DNA of 64,000 bases from Cladosporium sp. IMV 00045 (taxonomy: Eukaryota; Ascomycota; Dothideomycetes; Cladosporiales; Cladosporiaceae): the NCBI GenBank assembly GCA_001931905.2, contig MSJI02000909.1:57541-121540 (forward strand). Direction: 5' to 3'. The position numbers and the translations under genes were made by a program. The stretch's first letter is position 1. The number at the start of each line of letters is the position of its first letter. Below the pieces are notes generated by a model. The model did not search any database. It saw nothing but the letters and a program-made list of their open reading frames with translations, and was not told where the DNA came from. This document shows, in pieces, positions 32,515-46,227 of this stretch.

Positions 32515-33241
32515 ATGGCCTCCAAATCCCAGGTCAACGGTGCGCCCAAGATGAACGGCGTGGCCACCAAGAAAGCCGCTCCCTCCAGAGCTCCCGTCAA
32601 GCGAGCGACGCCCGTCGCAAACAGGCCCGCGCAAAAGGCACGACCCGCCCAGAACAAGGCCGCCTCTGTCGCCGGCGGTGAGAACTACGCCAATGGTGTC
32701 GGCGGCGCATATGCCATCATGGCTTCGAGAATCGCCAACAGAGTCGCCGAGATGGCCGAGAGCATCACTTTTGTCGAACGGTAAGTCTTATGATGTCTCT
32801 TCCATGATGTGCTGCATGTCGCATATTCTTGCATTATACACACACGAAGACATATACATCCATGCACTTCTTCCCCATGCGCACACATAATATCCACATT
32901 CCCTTAGTATCATAAAGCTAACATCCTCTCCCAGCCAAAAACCCCAAGCGCAACAACCCGAAGCCAACGGCGTGGAGAACGGCAAAAAGGCACCGCGCAA
33001 GCTGGAGATGCGCCTGCCCAACAGCGGTAACGGGCAGGCCGTCGCCTTCTCCGCGCCCTTCCTCGACAATACGCTGCAGAAGATGCTCTCGCTGCAGAAC
33101 CGCATGCTCAAGACGACGGCCGACCTGAGCAAGAGCGAGAACGTCGACGAGGCCGTCATCAAGGAGCACGCCGCCCAGAGCGCCGAGCTCAGCCGGATCA
33201 TCGCCATGATTTGCGCCGAGAAGGCGAGGCAGGGCGCTTGA
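32515..33241 (+). CDS. small basic protein with C-terminal helix, function unknown
   Basis: Two exons, 32515..32780 and 32935..33241, joined across a 154-nt intron (GTAAGT...CCCAG); 190 residues. The N-terminal half is Ala/Lys/Pro-rich and disordered. A short ordered stretch spans the splice (YAIMASRIANRVAEMAESITFVER). The C-terminal part (PFLDNTLQKMLSLQNRMLKT to the end ICAEKARQGA) is a likely long helix or coiled coil. A consensus donor and a preserved reading frame support it as a gene. No family recognised. Confidence 0.75.
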
Positions 33242-34709
33242 TCTTTTGTTGCTGTCAAGCAATGATGTTCGACGCATCGTTGATCAATTCATTGGACGTC
33301 TGGTCGATTCGCTCGCCTTATCTTCCTGCTTCCCTGCCTGCCTGCTGAGTCTCTTTGCACTGCACGGTGATGTTCCGGGAGGGAACAGAAAAGAAAGATT
33401 TTAATAGCCGACCTTTTTATCTTTCTCCTCTTAAGGAATACCTCGATGTTTCTTCTCGAATCGAGCCTTTCCCCAGATTGGATGCGACGGTGAAGGGCCC
33501 CTTGGTTTCTTGGAAGAGAGGAACTTTTTTGATGACCGACGAGGCTTGTATTTTTACGCAAAGGCGTTTTTTTTTTTTTCTTTTTTTTTTCTTTTTTCGA
33601 TGTTTTCTTGTCATGATGGGCTTTCATTAATGGTTTCTTCTCTTTCTTCCCTACGACTCGATTCCGACGGTACGAAAAAAAGGGAGGACATGAAACGCTT
33701 TCTGCACGCACGCACGATGGGACATTCTTATTATTATCTTTCATCAATCTAGGTATTTTTCTTCATATTTGACGAGCTTTTGGGTAGCATTTCACGCAAA
33801 CAAAATAGTTCACTTCCTTCTCCATCTATGTGCCATCCATTTCTCGCTTGGATTCAATTTTCCTGGTGACCTTGTACGAACTAGAGCAATTGCACAAAGC
33901 CAGCCCACACGCCTCGAACAACTCGAACACCTCGGCCTCGCTTCACTTCCTCAAGACTCCGAGGACCTACGGACTTCTTCCATCACCTCTCCTCGCTTGT
34001 CCCCGAAAAGCAAGCAAGCAAGCAAGCAAGCATAATTGATTCTTTTGTCTTGCGAAAAAAAAAAAAAAAAAAAAAAAACAACGCTGAGACTGATGAAATA
34101 ACACCCACCTTTTCATCACCGTCGCTCTCATTTCCTAGGTATACTTCTCATCAGACTTCTCGAATAGTAAATAAGGTACCCCATCAGCCTTGCAGCGTTA
34201 CCACGCAGATCGTCAATTCAAGGAGGAAAAAGAAGAGGATAGGTATCCACTGCAGAGAAAAAGACGAGAACAAGATCACTACGGAAAATCGGGAGCAAGT
34301 CTACTTTTCTGAATCACAATTTGGCCATTGCGCATTTTCGAAATGTTCATTACGGATCGCCTTCGCTGCGCAGTCTTTCAAAATCCATCCCAATCTAATC
34401 CCCATCCCAATCATGCCGTCCCATCATCTATCATTGATCATCCAAGTACCCAAAAGAACTCCGTAATGCCCCAAACAGTCTCCATCGCATGATTCGTAGT
34501 GCTTGCTTGCTTGCTGCTGCGAGAACGCCTCGCTCGGTCTTTGATGAAAGAAGAAGAAGAAGATAAAAAGGGAATAAAAACAAGGACTCCCATGCAAAAG
34601 AAAACGACCAAAACCCAAAAACTCCTCTCACGTGCCCCAGCTTCACCTCATTCAAAACCAAGAAGGAGTGCCATGCAACAACTCCCCACGCCAGCCTCTC
34701 TCTCCCCCC
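33242..34709. other. 1.5-kb convergent region rich in homopolymers
   Basis: Between two facing 3' ends. It holds T-runs at about 33567-33596, a CAAG tetranucleotide run at 34010-34032, an A24 run at 34055-34078 and a GAA run near 34548-34563. Short frames here are artefacts of these runs. No gene supported. Confidence 0.6.
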
Positions 34710-37700
34710 CTACCCAGCAGAAGACGCAGCTCCCCTCCCACCCAGCCTCGCGCCCAACCCCGCCCTTTCCACCGCACCGCCCAACCCGCCCAAAAACCTC
34801 CTCTGCCTCGCCCTCGCCTCCCAACCGCGCGGATCCCCTATCCCCTGACCCTGACCCAGCAGCTCCACGTCGGCCGCCGCCTCCCCCTCAACGAGCGTCC
34901 AGCTCTCCTCCTCGTCATCCTCGTCCGCGAAAGCCGCGCCGTCGTCGTCGTCGAACTCCTCCACAGCGGTAGTCTCAGCCTTCTCCCCCGGCGTGCGAAG
35001 CCGCGTGCCCAACTTGCGCTTAACAAGTCTTTTCGCATACTCCAGATCACGATAGAGGGCATCAATAGCGGCCTGCACGCCGTTCTCGGCGCGGATGCGC
35101 TCGCCGAGCGCGGCGGCTTTGGCGCGCACGCGGGCGTCGTGGGTGGCGATCCAGAGGGCTTTGCCGAGCGCGTTGGGCGTGATGTGCGGGATGGCGAGGC
35201 CGACGCCGATGTCTTCGACGCGCGTGGAGAAGAAGAACTGGTCGCCGAAGAAAGGCTTGATGATGGTCGGGATGCCGGCGCGGAGGGAGGCGCCTGTGGT
35301 TCCCGCGCCGCCGTGGTGGACGGCCGCGTCCATTTGCTTGAAGAGCCAGTCGTGCGGGGCGGAGGTGATTTGGAAAATGGAGGCGGGGAGGGGGATTTCG
35401 GGTTTGTTGGGTTCTCGCGCGTCGAGGCGGTCCGACCAGCCTTTGGAGAGGATGCAGTGGACGTCGGCTTTGAGGACGGCGTCGACGATGTTCTGCGTCA
35501 TGGCTTTGGAGTCGGAGACGACGACGGACCCGAAGCCGATGTACACGAGTTTCTTGCCGTCTTTGCGCGCGCGGGAGATGAAGGCTAGGAGGTCGGCGGG
35601 CGGTGTCCATTCGTTGGCCTCGTCGAGGAACCAGTAGCCGGTGATGTGCACCCAGGCGCTGAAGTCGAGCGGCGGGGCGACGACGCTGGGCGAGAAGTTG
35701 TACAGGAAGGGGACTTCGTTTTGTCTCATCCGGTTGTTGTTGGTGCTGCGGATGCCCAAAGTCCTGCGCCGCCAGTTGTTAATTTGCCGGGCAGTCAGCT
35801 GCCAAAAGACGTTGTTGAAGAGAGTATAACTGTAGACGTTGTAAGTCCCGCCGAACTTGGAAGTGAGCGGAGAGAATGCATGTGGATACGCCCGGGTCTT
35901 TGTCCAAGGCATGGTGAACGCGCGGAAATATGGGATCCCAAGAGCCTCCGAGATGTGAATGCCAGCCATTGCGGAAGGGCTTTCGATCAGGACTTCCGCG
36001 TCTTGACACGCCTCCCAGGCACTGATGAGAAGATCGTCGAGCCAGCCACGGAATTTGGAGTTTGTCTCTGAGATGAATTTGGGAGTGAACATTCCGTGCT
36101 CAACGCAAAGTGCCATCAGCTCAGCTGGGTTACCCCCAACCGGCGCAAAGTCGATACCGTGCTTGCGGATCCAAGGCTCAAACTCGGCGTGTGTTGCGAT
36201 CTTCGGGTGGTGGCCGTCGGCAAGGAGACCTTTGCAAAGTGCGATATATGGCTGCACGTCACCTCGAGAGCCGATAGTGAGGCAGGTCACGCGCATAGGC
36301 TCCTTGGGTTTGAAGTCCAGCATTGATGCGTTTCCATCATCGAAAAGAATTCCCGGATCATCGTCCGTGACATCTTTCAATGCAGTACCAGGTCCCCCAA
36401 TACTGCCGTCACGCGCTTGTTGAAGAAGAGCATTCTCGGCCGCAGCAGCCTCGGCATCGTTCGCTTCCTTTTCAGTCAAGTACGTTGATCCAACCGCATC
36501 TTCTATAGCCAACAGGGCGCGCAAGAGTCCGACGACGCAGATGTCTCGATCGTCGGCATTGTTGAATTCGAAGAACATCTCCTCGTGGCCCTTGATCACG
36601 ACAACCATGCCATACCACCCCAAACGATAACCCTTGCTCTTCTCCACATTGAGAATATCCTTCAGCGGGATGACCATCTTCGAGCTAATGGCGATCGGGC
36701 TACGGTAGCAGAAATAACGCGTTCCCAGGTAGATCTTGCCCCAGATGGGCAACACCTTGTACATGGCGCCTCCGTGGGAGGATACAAGCTGCTCCGAGTC
36801 TGGGAGGGAGAAATGGTTACGGAAGCTGCGGTTCTTCTCCTCTATGTTCGCCACTTCGTCCTCTTTGACGTTCTCGTCTGGCGGCAGGCCATCGGAGCCA
36901 ATGTAGTGGCGCCGTCCGCCGGCGAAAGCCCCAGAGACCTTCCCGTAATAGATGCCCGGACTGCTACTTAAGTAGGATCCCACGCGTTTGCTCTGGTCCC
37001 GCACGTAGCTGGCTACCTTCGACGCTTGGTGTAGTGTTGCAATTGGACGGGACGGTCGCTGTAGCGTAGCTGTTGAGTCGTGTGATTTTGAGCGCTCTGT
37101 CTTCTCATTGTCCGCGAGAGTATCGCCACTCTTACGACTGTGTGAGCTTTCGCCATCCCCTAGTGTTTGGTCAGTATAGGCGTGGGTCGGAGGTCGCACC
37201 CTCTTCCGGTCACTGCCAACACTGGGTGAACGAGATGCCTCGTGGAGGTCTTGTCGAAGTCTCTCGGCGGAAGACTCGGAGTCTGAGCGTTTCGGTGCTG
37301 GCATCCTGAGAGTAGGTGCACGGAAAGCGCCATCGCCTGTCAGCATCTGGCTTGCAGACATGTCGACCTCGTCGTTGTCAATCGAGGGCGAACTGAGTGG
37401 CTGGTCGATGGTAGTGGCGAACGAGTCCGTGGATTCATGAGTTGAGGGTGAAGCAGGCGACTTCGATGCAGCTCGAGGGTGCGAGACTCCGGTAGCTGCG
37501 GTCCGAGGATGGCTATCTCGACCTCGCTGCTCGCCAGAGCGCGCTGTGACTGCTCTGTTTGATGATTGCTCCTCTGCATCCCTAATTTTCCTCCCATCAT
37601 TGTCCTGAATCAACGAGTTCAGCAAGCGCAACGCCTCCTCCCCATGACTGAAAAACGTAAAATAATGCTCTTCAATCGCGAGATCGTCCGCGCTGTCAAC

Positions 37701-38904
37701 CGCACAAATTCTGATCGTTTCCGTTCCATCGACCATCGGCGCCGCCTCAACATCGATGATGTTCTGTATAGGCAGTGAGATCTTGACACTATCCCCGTCG
37801 TTGTGACTACGGAACATGGCAGTCTGCAGTTGCTTGACCCATTCGCTCGCACTGGTGGCGCTGTCGGCTTTGAAGTAGTACTTCCGTTTCTCCGTCGTCA
37901 CCGTGAAAAATGGTGTGGATTTGTCGGTCTTGCCCTTTTCAGGGTTGAGTTTTGCTTCGATTGCAAATCGAAGATCGATGCTCCCGTGAGGGTAGTACTT
38001 GTTGGACGCATCGGTGAAATACGTCAACACGTCTCCTTTCAGAACGAACCAGTATCGACTGTAGCGTGGATCGCGAATTCCCTGCTTGGCCATGAATCCG
38101 GACTTGATCGTCTCGCCATTCCTGCGAAGGTAGGCGTAGAAGCAGATGTGCTTTGTTGTTACATGCAGGTGGCCCATCAAAAGCATATTCTCCAAGTACG
38201 AGCACGACCACACCCCCAGAACATCCTCGGGCTCGTCGAAGTTGAAGATCTTGGCCAAAGTCGGGACAAGCAACGGGCCTTGATCGCTGGTATCGGTTTC
38301 GTCCTCGCTCTTTCGGCGAACCGTCAAACTCGACGATTCCATCTCCGCCTTGGCCTTAGCCTGTGCTTGCAATTTTCGTTCGATCAAAGATGCGTCGTCG
38401 CGGACGTACGCCCCTGCGCTTGAAGGTCGCTCGGGCAAATCTTGTGTCGTTTCTCGAGGAGGTAGGAATTGCGATTGTGACATGAATTCTTGGGCTTGTG
38501 AATCGCTGCGCAAGCGGGTTGCAGTGAATAGTGAATTGTTGTGCGAAGACTCCCTGTGATGCGTCGTTCCGATCTCCTAGAGCAGCAGTGTGATCCCGTC
38601 GGTCGCCTTCCTCCTTCCCATCATCCGTGAAGCTCTGCGATACTTCGTCGGGCTTTGGCTTCGCTCCAGCTTGCATCAAGACCCCCAGCACGCTTGTGAA
38701 CAGCGGACGATCGGCCTCACGCCCATGCTCTTCCTCGTCGTCCTGTGCGTTCTCAAACCGAGCAGGCAGCGGCGTGCTCAGCCTCGTCCTCCCGGGCGAA
38801 ACGTTACGCTGTTGCATAGCCAGCCTCCTGCGCTCTTGCATTTGGGCACGGAGCGACGGCGGCGGCGACCTGAGGCCACCGCTGGGCGACTGGGGAGAAG
38901 CCAT
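34710..38904 (-). CDS. ATG26: sterol 3-beta-glucosyltransferase (Atg26/UGT51)
   Basis: Glucosylates ergosterol with UDP-glucose; in some fungi the enzyme is needed for pexophagy. Two exons on the minus strand, 38644..38904 and 34710..38576 (67-nt intron, GTATCG...CTCTAG, phase 0); 1375 residues, close to other fungal Atg26 proteins. Domain order: first GRAM (IFNFDEPEDVLGVWSCSYLE), a PH domain (GFMAKQGIRDPRYSRYWFVLKGD), a disordered linker, second GRAM (HFSLPDSEQLVSSHGGAMYK), and the GT1 catalytic domain from RVTCLTIGSRGDVQPYIALC to the donor-binding block HHGGAGTTGASLRAGIPTII. The start MASPQSPSGG in exon 1 is inferred; the frame is open a further 25 codons upstream. The intron is needed because the long frame meets a stop just before it. 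An Ala/Pro-rich C-terminal end follows the catalytic domain. Confidence 0.95.
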
Positions 38905-39852
38905 GCTCAAAAGATTTGTGTACAATGACTGTGCAAGGATAGCTAATAAGGTGCGATGACACCGCAGGCACGAATCCAATCAGCGGGTCGGTAAAATCGA
39001 GTGACCGCTTCTCGAGACAATTGCGTTGAGGTTGATTGCCGGGATTATTTTTCTGGGTTCTGCTTTTCGCCTACCTCCCAGACATGATGTCGTCGGCGAT
39101 GGCGATGGCACGCATATAGGCAGCAGGGCTGGTTGATCGATGTGACGATGTGGGAATGCCTGACCTCGGTGACTTTGGACTTGTTAGCGATGTCGCCAAA
39201 TGACCGACTCTCGGCGGCGAATGAAACAGCAAGCACGTGTGTGGCAGTAGGCAAGTAAGACAAGGCAAGACAAGCAGCTGCAATAGTCTTGCAGACAGAC
39301 AACAAGCAGCGAGCCGGGCAGCGACAGGAAATCACGTCAATGAACTGAGATACGTGATCCCAAGGTTGTCGTGCGCGTGGCGTTGCTGGTCAAGGTTTTG
39401 TGAGTTGAGGTGTTTGGCTTTGTGCTGGCATAACTCCACAAGTCCGTCGGCCGTTGACCTGTCGAGCTTCCGGTGCGAGGGCAGCTCGGCCCGCTGCCTG
39501 TTCGTCACATGTCATATGCACGATAAGGAACGCCATCACAATCCACCGACATATGACACAATCGAGAATCGTACGATGACATGTGGACAAGGGACGACTG
39601 TTTCGTGGTTCGAGAATTGCAAGGGAACGCTTCAAGTCTACTTTCTGGTATCGTGCTATTATATTGCGAATGCCTATCAATCTCAATCTGGATGCCGATC
39701 TTGCCACCTAGGTACACAGAGCAAACACCGCCTCTCAAGGTTCAAGTGCCTGCATAATTACAGTCTTTCACGAACGTTAAAATTCGTCCGGTAATACTCT
39801 CGCCGGATCCGTATCCTCCGTCACGTTATCATGTCAGTCATGTTGTTGCCGC
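38905..39852. other. intergenic
   Basis: ATG26 5' flank and PEP4 3' flank. Several overlapping open frames of 60-185 codons on both strands, none with a recognisable protein. Nothing further seen. Confidence 0.5.
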
Positions 39853-41135
<1,283 letters not shown>

Positions 41136-43285
41136 GATGAATGCAGTGATGTGTGTACAGTGATTGAAGGGTGATGATGGGGGAGGATGGGGATGATGGG
41201 GAGAGTGAGAGGAGCTGCTGCATGTCGGTGCCTGGCAACGACCAAGCTCGCAGCAGCTCGGCACGCTAGCCAGGCCGTATGACGATGACGCTGCCCGTTT
41301 GCCCCAGCCCCCCAGGCTCTCTGAGGCGAGTTCAAAGCCCGCCGAGCCGTCTTCGATTGCAACTTGTAACGCTCGAAGTGGATGAAATACCCACTATTCC
41401 TTATCGCGTGACCATGATGGCTCGATTGCTTTCGTCGAGAGCTGTATGAGCACCGTCCATGGTGTTACTGGATGGCCAACGTTCACTCTCTTCGGCCATC
41501 GCAATGCTCTCACCTCGAGACCAGTGAAGTGTACATAGCTTCTTCCATTGGCTGGGTGGCGTATATTGTTTCAGTCGAGTCGCACGCCGCTTCGTCATAA
41601 CCCGAGATGTGAACGAAAATGCTGCCTGGTCTCCTCGAAACTGCTGTAAGAGTGAGCCTTACACCTTTGGGTCTTCTGTGACTTGTAGCTGCAGCCGAGC
41701 AGGTCGCTGCCCTCGGAAGAGGATCGAGATGGCCTTTTGTTCTCTTCCTGATCTTTTGGCAACAAGTCGGCAAAGGAAGATCGCCGTGGGTGTTCGCCAC
41801 ACGTAGTCCAGCTCGAAGAAAGAAGGAAATGAAAGCTGATTGCACGAACCTGTCGCCAAGATTTGCAACAACGCTTCAATCTGGTCTTTCGCGGGATACG
41901 AAGCCTCATTGAGCATAAGGGATGGCCACAAGCAACATAAACTACCAGGCAAAACAGACCATCACTCTGCCGTCTAATGCTGGAAGTAGCACAAATGCAC
42001 GTGTTTTGAGCCCCAGCAGACTTCAGTGATGAGCTGCTTAGAACGACGAATAGTATGACTTATGCAATATCTGATCAGGCCTTGACCCCCAGCACGCACC
42101 TGTAGAGATAATGCTTTTGCGACCCTTGAACTCAGTAGAAGCCATGCTACGGCAACACAGGCAGTCCAGACATCTCTTCACCAAAGCTATCAAGCACTGG
42201 AAAAATGCTCGCAAGCTGCATGCAGGTCAAAGACCTCGGCCAAATCCATTCGCTTACAGCTTGACGCGAGGTACTACCCACCTTTCAGCTTCCTTTGATA
42301 TCGAACCGGGAATCTTTTCGGTCGGTGTTGCTACTTCTTCTTCCACGCCATGCCCTATACATACAACTTTATTCCCTCAACCGCCGTTTCATATACTACA
42401 TGCAAGTCCAAGACCTCCCAACGATGTCACCACCCCATATCTTCTACCTACACGCAGTGTCACTGGCAAGAAACAGCACGCGGAGAAATTATTGGCTCTG
42501 GTTTGACTTCGGTTGATAACATGGCGAGCATGGCACACCACCCTCTCAAGCACATGAAGCCCAAGTGTTTGCCAGACAGGAAGATCACGAGGATGTCATC
42601 GACGAATTGGCATTCGATCTCGGCCACGTTGCGTCGGTTCATCATCTCGTGAATCAACTTCTCCTGGAGATCTTTTCGAGCCGCCAGACCAATGAAAGAT
42701 GACATGCAATGTATCGGGTGGCTCAGCGACAGATACACGTCTCCTATCCTCGCCCAAACATACACCGCCGACGATGCCATCTCCACGTGAACGTGTTGAG
42801 TGTTGAGATGATGGCGCAGAGAAGCTTCGCTTGAAGATCATTTCTTGGTCTCCTACGCTGGATCGAGTCTCCTGGATGCTGAGGGTGAAGCGCCCCGACA
42901 ATTTCCCGCCACCAATACTCTTCCACAGGAAGCACCTCGTGTGGCTTGAATGTCCAGGTGATATGGCCGAAGCGAGGGAGGTGTATTGTTATGTGCAGAA
43001 AGAGGGCGGATGGTCCAGTAAGAACCCTGAAATGCTTGCACGCTCTGCTAACGCAGCTACTCCACATACCAGTCTAACTTTAATTCCAGCTTTAAAGCGC
43101 AGGGCGGCTTTGATTTTGCTGCCCTCTCCCTTGCCTGGCCGCGCATTTTGTATTATTATGATTGTGACACCCTCCCTTTTCTCCCCTCCACCATTGTTCT
43201 TTTTCAAACCCTCGCTCTCTTTCTGGATGTAATAAATCCACCCCCGGCACACCACGCTCCCTTTTCGCGCCGCCGCTCGCTCGCC
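41136..43285. other. 2.1-kb divergent intergenic region
   Basis: Between PEP4 and the glycosyltransferase gene. On the minus strand at 42460-43067 three frames of about 100-108 codons overlap and hand over to each other without a splice signal (TWTFKPHEVLPVEEYWW in one frame, then SIQETRSSVGDQEMIFKRSF in the next). This may be chance or a decayed gene; I do not call it. No repeat or RNA gene seen. Confidence 0.4.
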
Positions 43286-45299
43286 ATGAGCCTCTACGCT
43301 TGGGCCACCCGATGCATACCGGCATTCAGCATTTGCGCCGTCGCCATTCTGCTCGTTCTGGCGCTCATTGTTCAACCGTATGGGAGGGAAGAGGAGGGTA
43401 AACACAATGGCAAGGCGACTTGGGCCCAGCTGGTCCTCAGCTGCTATACAGTGCTGCTGCACATAATGTCTATTGCTTTCCCACTGCGCGTTTGCTGGTC
43501 CATGATCGATATGATCCGGCGCATGCGGGATGCCAACAACCTCATGCCCAATACGAGGCGTCGGAGGGTGGCCAGCCTCAAGGACGACGAAGGAGATTTC
43601 ACTTTCCCTGTTCCCTTGTTTGCAATAATCATTCCCGCATACAAAGAGGAGGTGGAAACGCTGGAGATGACATTGCAGGTCTTGGCATCGCATTCGCAAG
43701 CTCGCCATTGCTACCACGTAGGTCACCCGCCCTAGGTTGGATTGTTACGTGGAAGGGAGAACTTGGATATCCGAGCATCCGCGGTGCATATCGAAAGCCG
43801 CTAGGCTGACCATGTGCAGATTTATCTGGCAATGGAGGAGAAAGAAGACAAGGCTGCTTTCAAGGCTCAGAACCTGATTGATTCGTTCAATCACTTGTTT
43901 TACAAGATGAGCTACACCATACACCCTGCGAATATCCCCGGTGAAGCCCAAGGCAAGAGCAGCAACGAGAGTTGGGCAGGTAAACAGGCCAGCAAAGATT
44001 ACGCAGACCCTGCTGTGAAGCCGAACATCATCCTGACAACCATGGATGGTTAGTATCATGATGTTTGAATGGATAAACTTCAAAATGCGCTAACTCTACA
44101 CAGCGGACACGCACTTGTCCTCTCGCTACTTCCAACAAATCGCGCGCATGCACACCGAGTACGCCGAGACAAACGAATCGACAATCTACGTCCCACCCCT
44201 GGTATTCGATCGAAACCTCCATCGCGTGCCGATTTCCGTGCGGACGGCGGACATGATGTGGGCCGGCGCTGGCCTCTCCAGTCTATACCAAGGCTCCAGG
44301 GTTTGCATTCCCACTTCCGTCTACTCTTTACCCATGACGCTAGTAGAACATGTCGGCGGCTGGGACACAGGACCCGGCGCCATCGGCGAGGACATGCACA
44401 TGTATCTGAAATGCTTCTTTTCCCTCGCCGGTAACTTGAAAGTGCAGATTGTCTACTCAGCAGCGAGCCAGTGCAACGTCAGCAGCGACGTCAAAGGCAT
44501 CAGCGGCTACTGGGACGGGCTGCGAGCACGATACCGACAAGCCCTGCGACACATGTGGGGAGCGCTCGACACGGGCTACTCGATCCGCGAGAGCGTGAAG
44601 ATGATCAGTCGACACAGGCTGGCCAACGCGCCGCCGGCGGAACTGCCCCTGAGCGCATCGAAGTCAGTCTTCAATCTCCTGCAGAGGTACGGAGCCCGCG
44701 CACTAACGTACTGCAGCGCGAACTGGTCCGCGTTTTACACCTCGACGGGCCTGCACAAGTCGCTGATCCCGCGGCGGGCGGAGACGGAGCGCGCGCCGCC
44801 CAAAACCATCAACAAATCCAACCTCCTCACCCTCTACCACCGCCTCTTCGAAGCGCACTTCCTCCCCTCCCACCTCGCCGTCATCCTCACCACCTCCAGC
44901 ATCTACGACTTCTGCTACCCGCACCACCTCGTCCCCGCCGTCCTGCACTGGGCCCTGGACTTCTCCGGCTGGTGCCGCCTCGCCGGCTTCTGCCTCATGA
45001 TGTGCTACTTCTACCTGTACGCCCATTACCACCACCTGTGCCTCGGCTTGCGGCAGGAGGAGATGCGTCGCGCGGGCTTGCTCGAGGACATGGCCGAGCA
45101 CGACGGGTTTAGCACGAAGGTCTTCCAAGTCGCGGGCATTTTCGAGGCGGCGCTTTTCCCCATTGGGGGTTTTGTTTTCGGCGCCATACCTGCCATGCAT
45201 GCGGAGATTAGCCACTTGTTCACGGATCGCTTGACGTATGTGGTCAGTTTGAAGCCGCAGTTGACGGTGAAGAAACTCGCGGGCATGTCTACGCCATGA
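43286..45299 (+). CDS. membrane GT2-type glycosyltransferase
   Basis: Probable processive-type glycosyltransferase of the GT2 fold in a fungal family of unknown product. Exons 43286..43717, 43820..44048 and 44104..45299 (introns 102 and 55 nt); 618 residues. Two N-terminal membrane helices precede the catalytic domain, which opens FAIIIPAYKEEVETLEMTLQ. The metal-binding DxD is in TTMDADTHLSSRY and the ED motif in GPGAIGEDMHMYLKC; RYRQALRHMWG stands where QxxRW sits in chitin and hyaluronan synthases. Further membrane helices fill the C-terminal 180 residues. A 54-nt in-frame segment, 44663..44716, starts GTCAGT and ends CTAACGTACTGCAG, so a third intron is possible. Its 3' end is duplicated at the right edge of the window. 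Confidence 0.88.
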
Positions 45300-45365
45300 C
45301 GGGATTGGAAGGTGGATGGGCACGGCGTTGGGGATCTATGAGTATGGCGCAATGGCATATACCTT
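44808..45365 (+). repeat. inverted duplication, left arm
   Basis: These 558 bp match 63443..64000 in reverse orientation. Aligning by hand, the coding part (44808-45299, 492 bp) has 17 differences, and the next 66 bp of 3' UTR have 7. The match fades at 45365/63443. On the other side it runs off the window, so the true length is unknown. Confidence 0.93.
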
Positions 45366-46227
45366 GTTCAATTATTTTCTGTTCTTTGTTTCACAACATT
45401 TCTCGGGCCTCAAGTCTTTGCGAGAGAGGTGAGAACGGAGAGACATTCTCCTAACGCAACTGTTGGTTGGTCTTGTGCTCCCGAGAGTATACTGCAATAA
45501 AATCTAAGATCATGCAAGCTGAGAGCTGTAGGCTGTAGCGAATCAGAGCTGGGACTGTTGAGTACAATAGTATTGTTTTCCTGCGTGCGAACGTCAACCA
45601 TACAAACATGCAGTGTCACGTCGCTCTGCATGAACTGGTCTTGTGCTCTCGAAACTTGTACCTATATGTATTAGCAATAGAACTGCAATCATGCACAGCC
45701 ACGAGCATTAGCAAGGGAAGCTAAGGCACTTTTATTAAGGTGGCTTGCTTATCACAAACAACGACCAACCCCACTTGATCCCTACACACAACAAGCACCT
45801 TCCTGGAGATCACAAGGCCTGATTTCCGAGCTGTAGACTTCCCTTTCACGGGTTGCTACATGTATCCACTATATTTTGACCTCACTTCCCTTGCATACAT
45901 ACAGCTTTCCTCTCGACCCGCCAGTGCGGTCTCAGTGCTACCGTAACATACATGTACCCCGCTATCGGACGGCAAGACACTCGCATGGGATCGTCGCCGA
46001 GTGGCTAGGGGGCAAACACATGCATTGAGGTGAATAATAAAAGGATAGAGGTTTCTTCGTCTTCACGTCAGCGAACCGTGCGGTCTTCGGCGGCACAAGT
46101 CTTTGCTTTCTTTCTACCTTGTCACGGCCTCGACTTCTCACAGACTGGTTTCCAACGAACACACCTGGGCTGGTGCGACGCTTTCATCAATCATTCGTTG
46201 TTTCTATCGTCGGTCTGTTCGCCCGTC
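45300..46227. other. intergenic, leader of hexosaminidase
   Basis: After the UTR part of the duplication (to 45365) no repeat or gene is seen. Multiple ATGT/ACAT-type motifs (CATGTAC, ATACATAC) lie around 45850-45960. A tRNA A-box-like string near 45990 has no B-box partner. Confidence 0.5.

Noticed and set aside
34632..35588. 318-codon plus-strand frame opposite the ATG26 catalytic domain
   Set aside because: Shadow of the glycosyltransferase coding strand, which has complete motifs.
45988..46060. tRNA-like start (TCGCCGAGTGGCTAGG, an A-box pattern)
   Set aside because: No B-box (GGTTCGANTCC type) at the right distance and no cloverleaf pairing found by eye.
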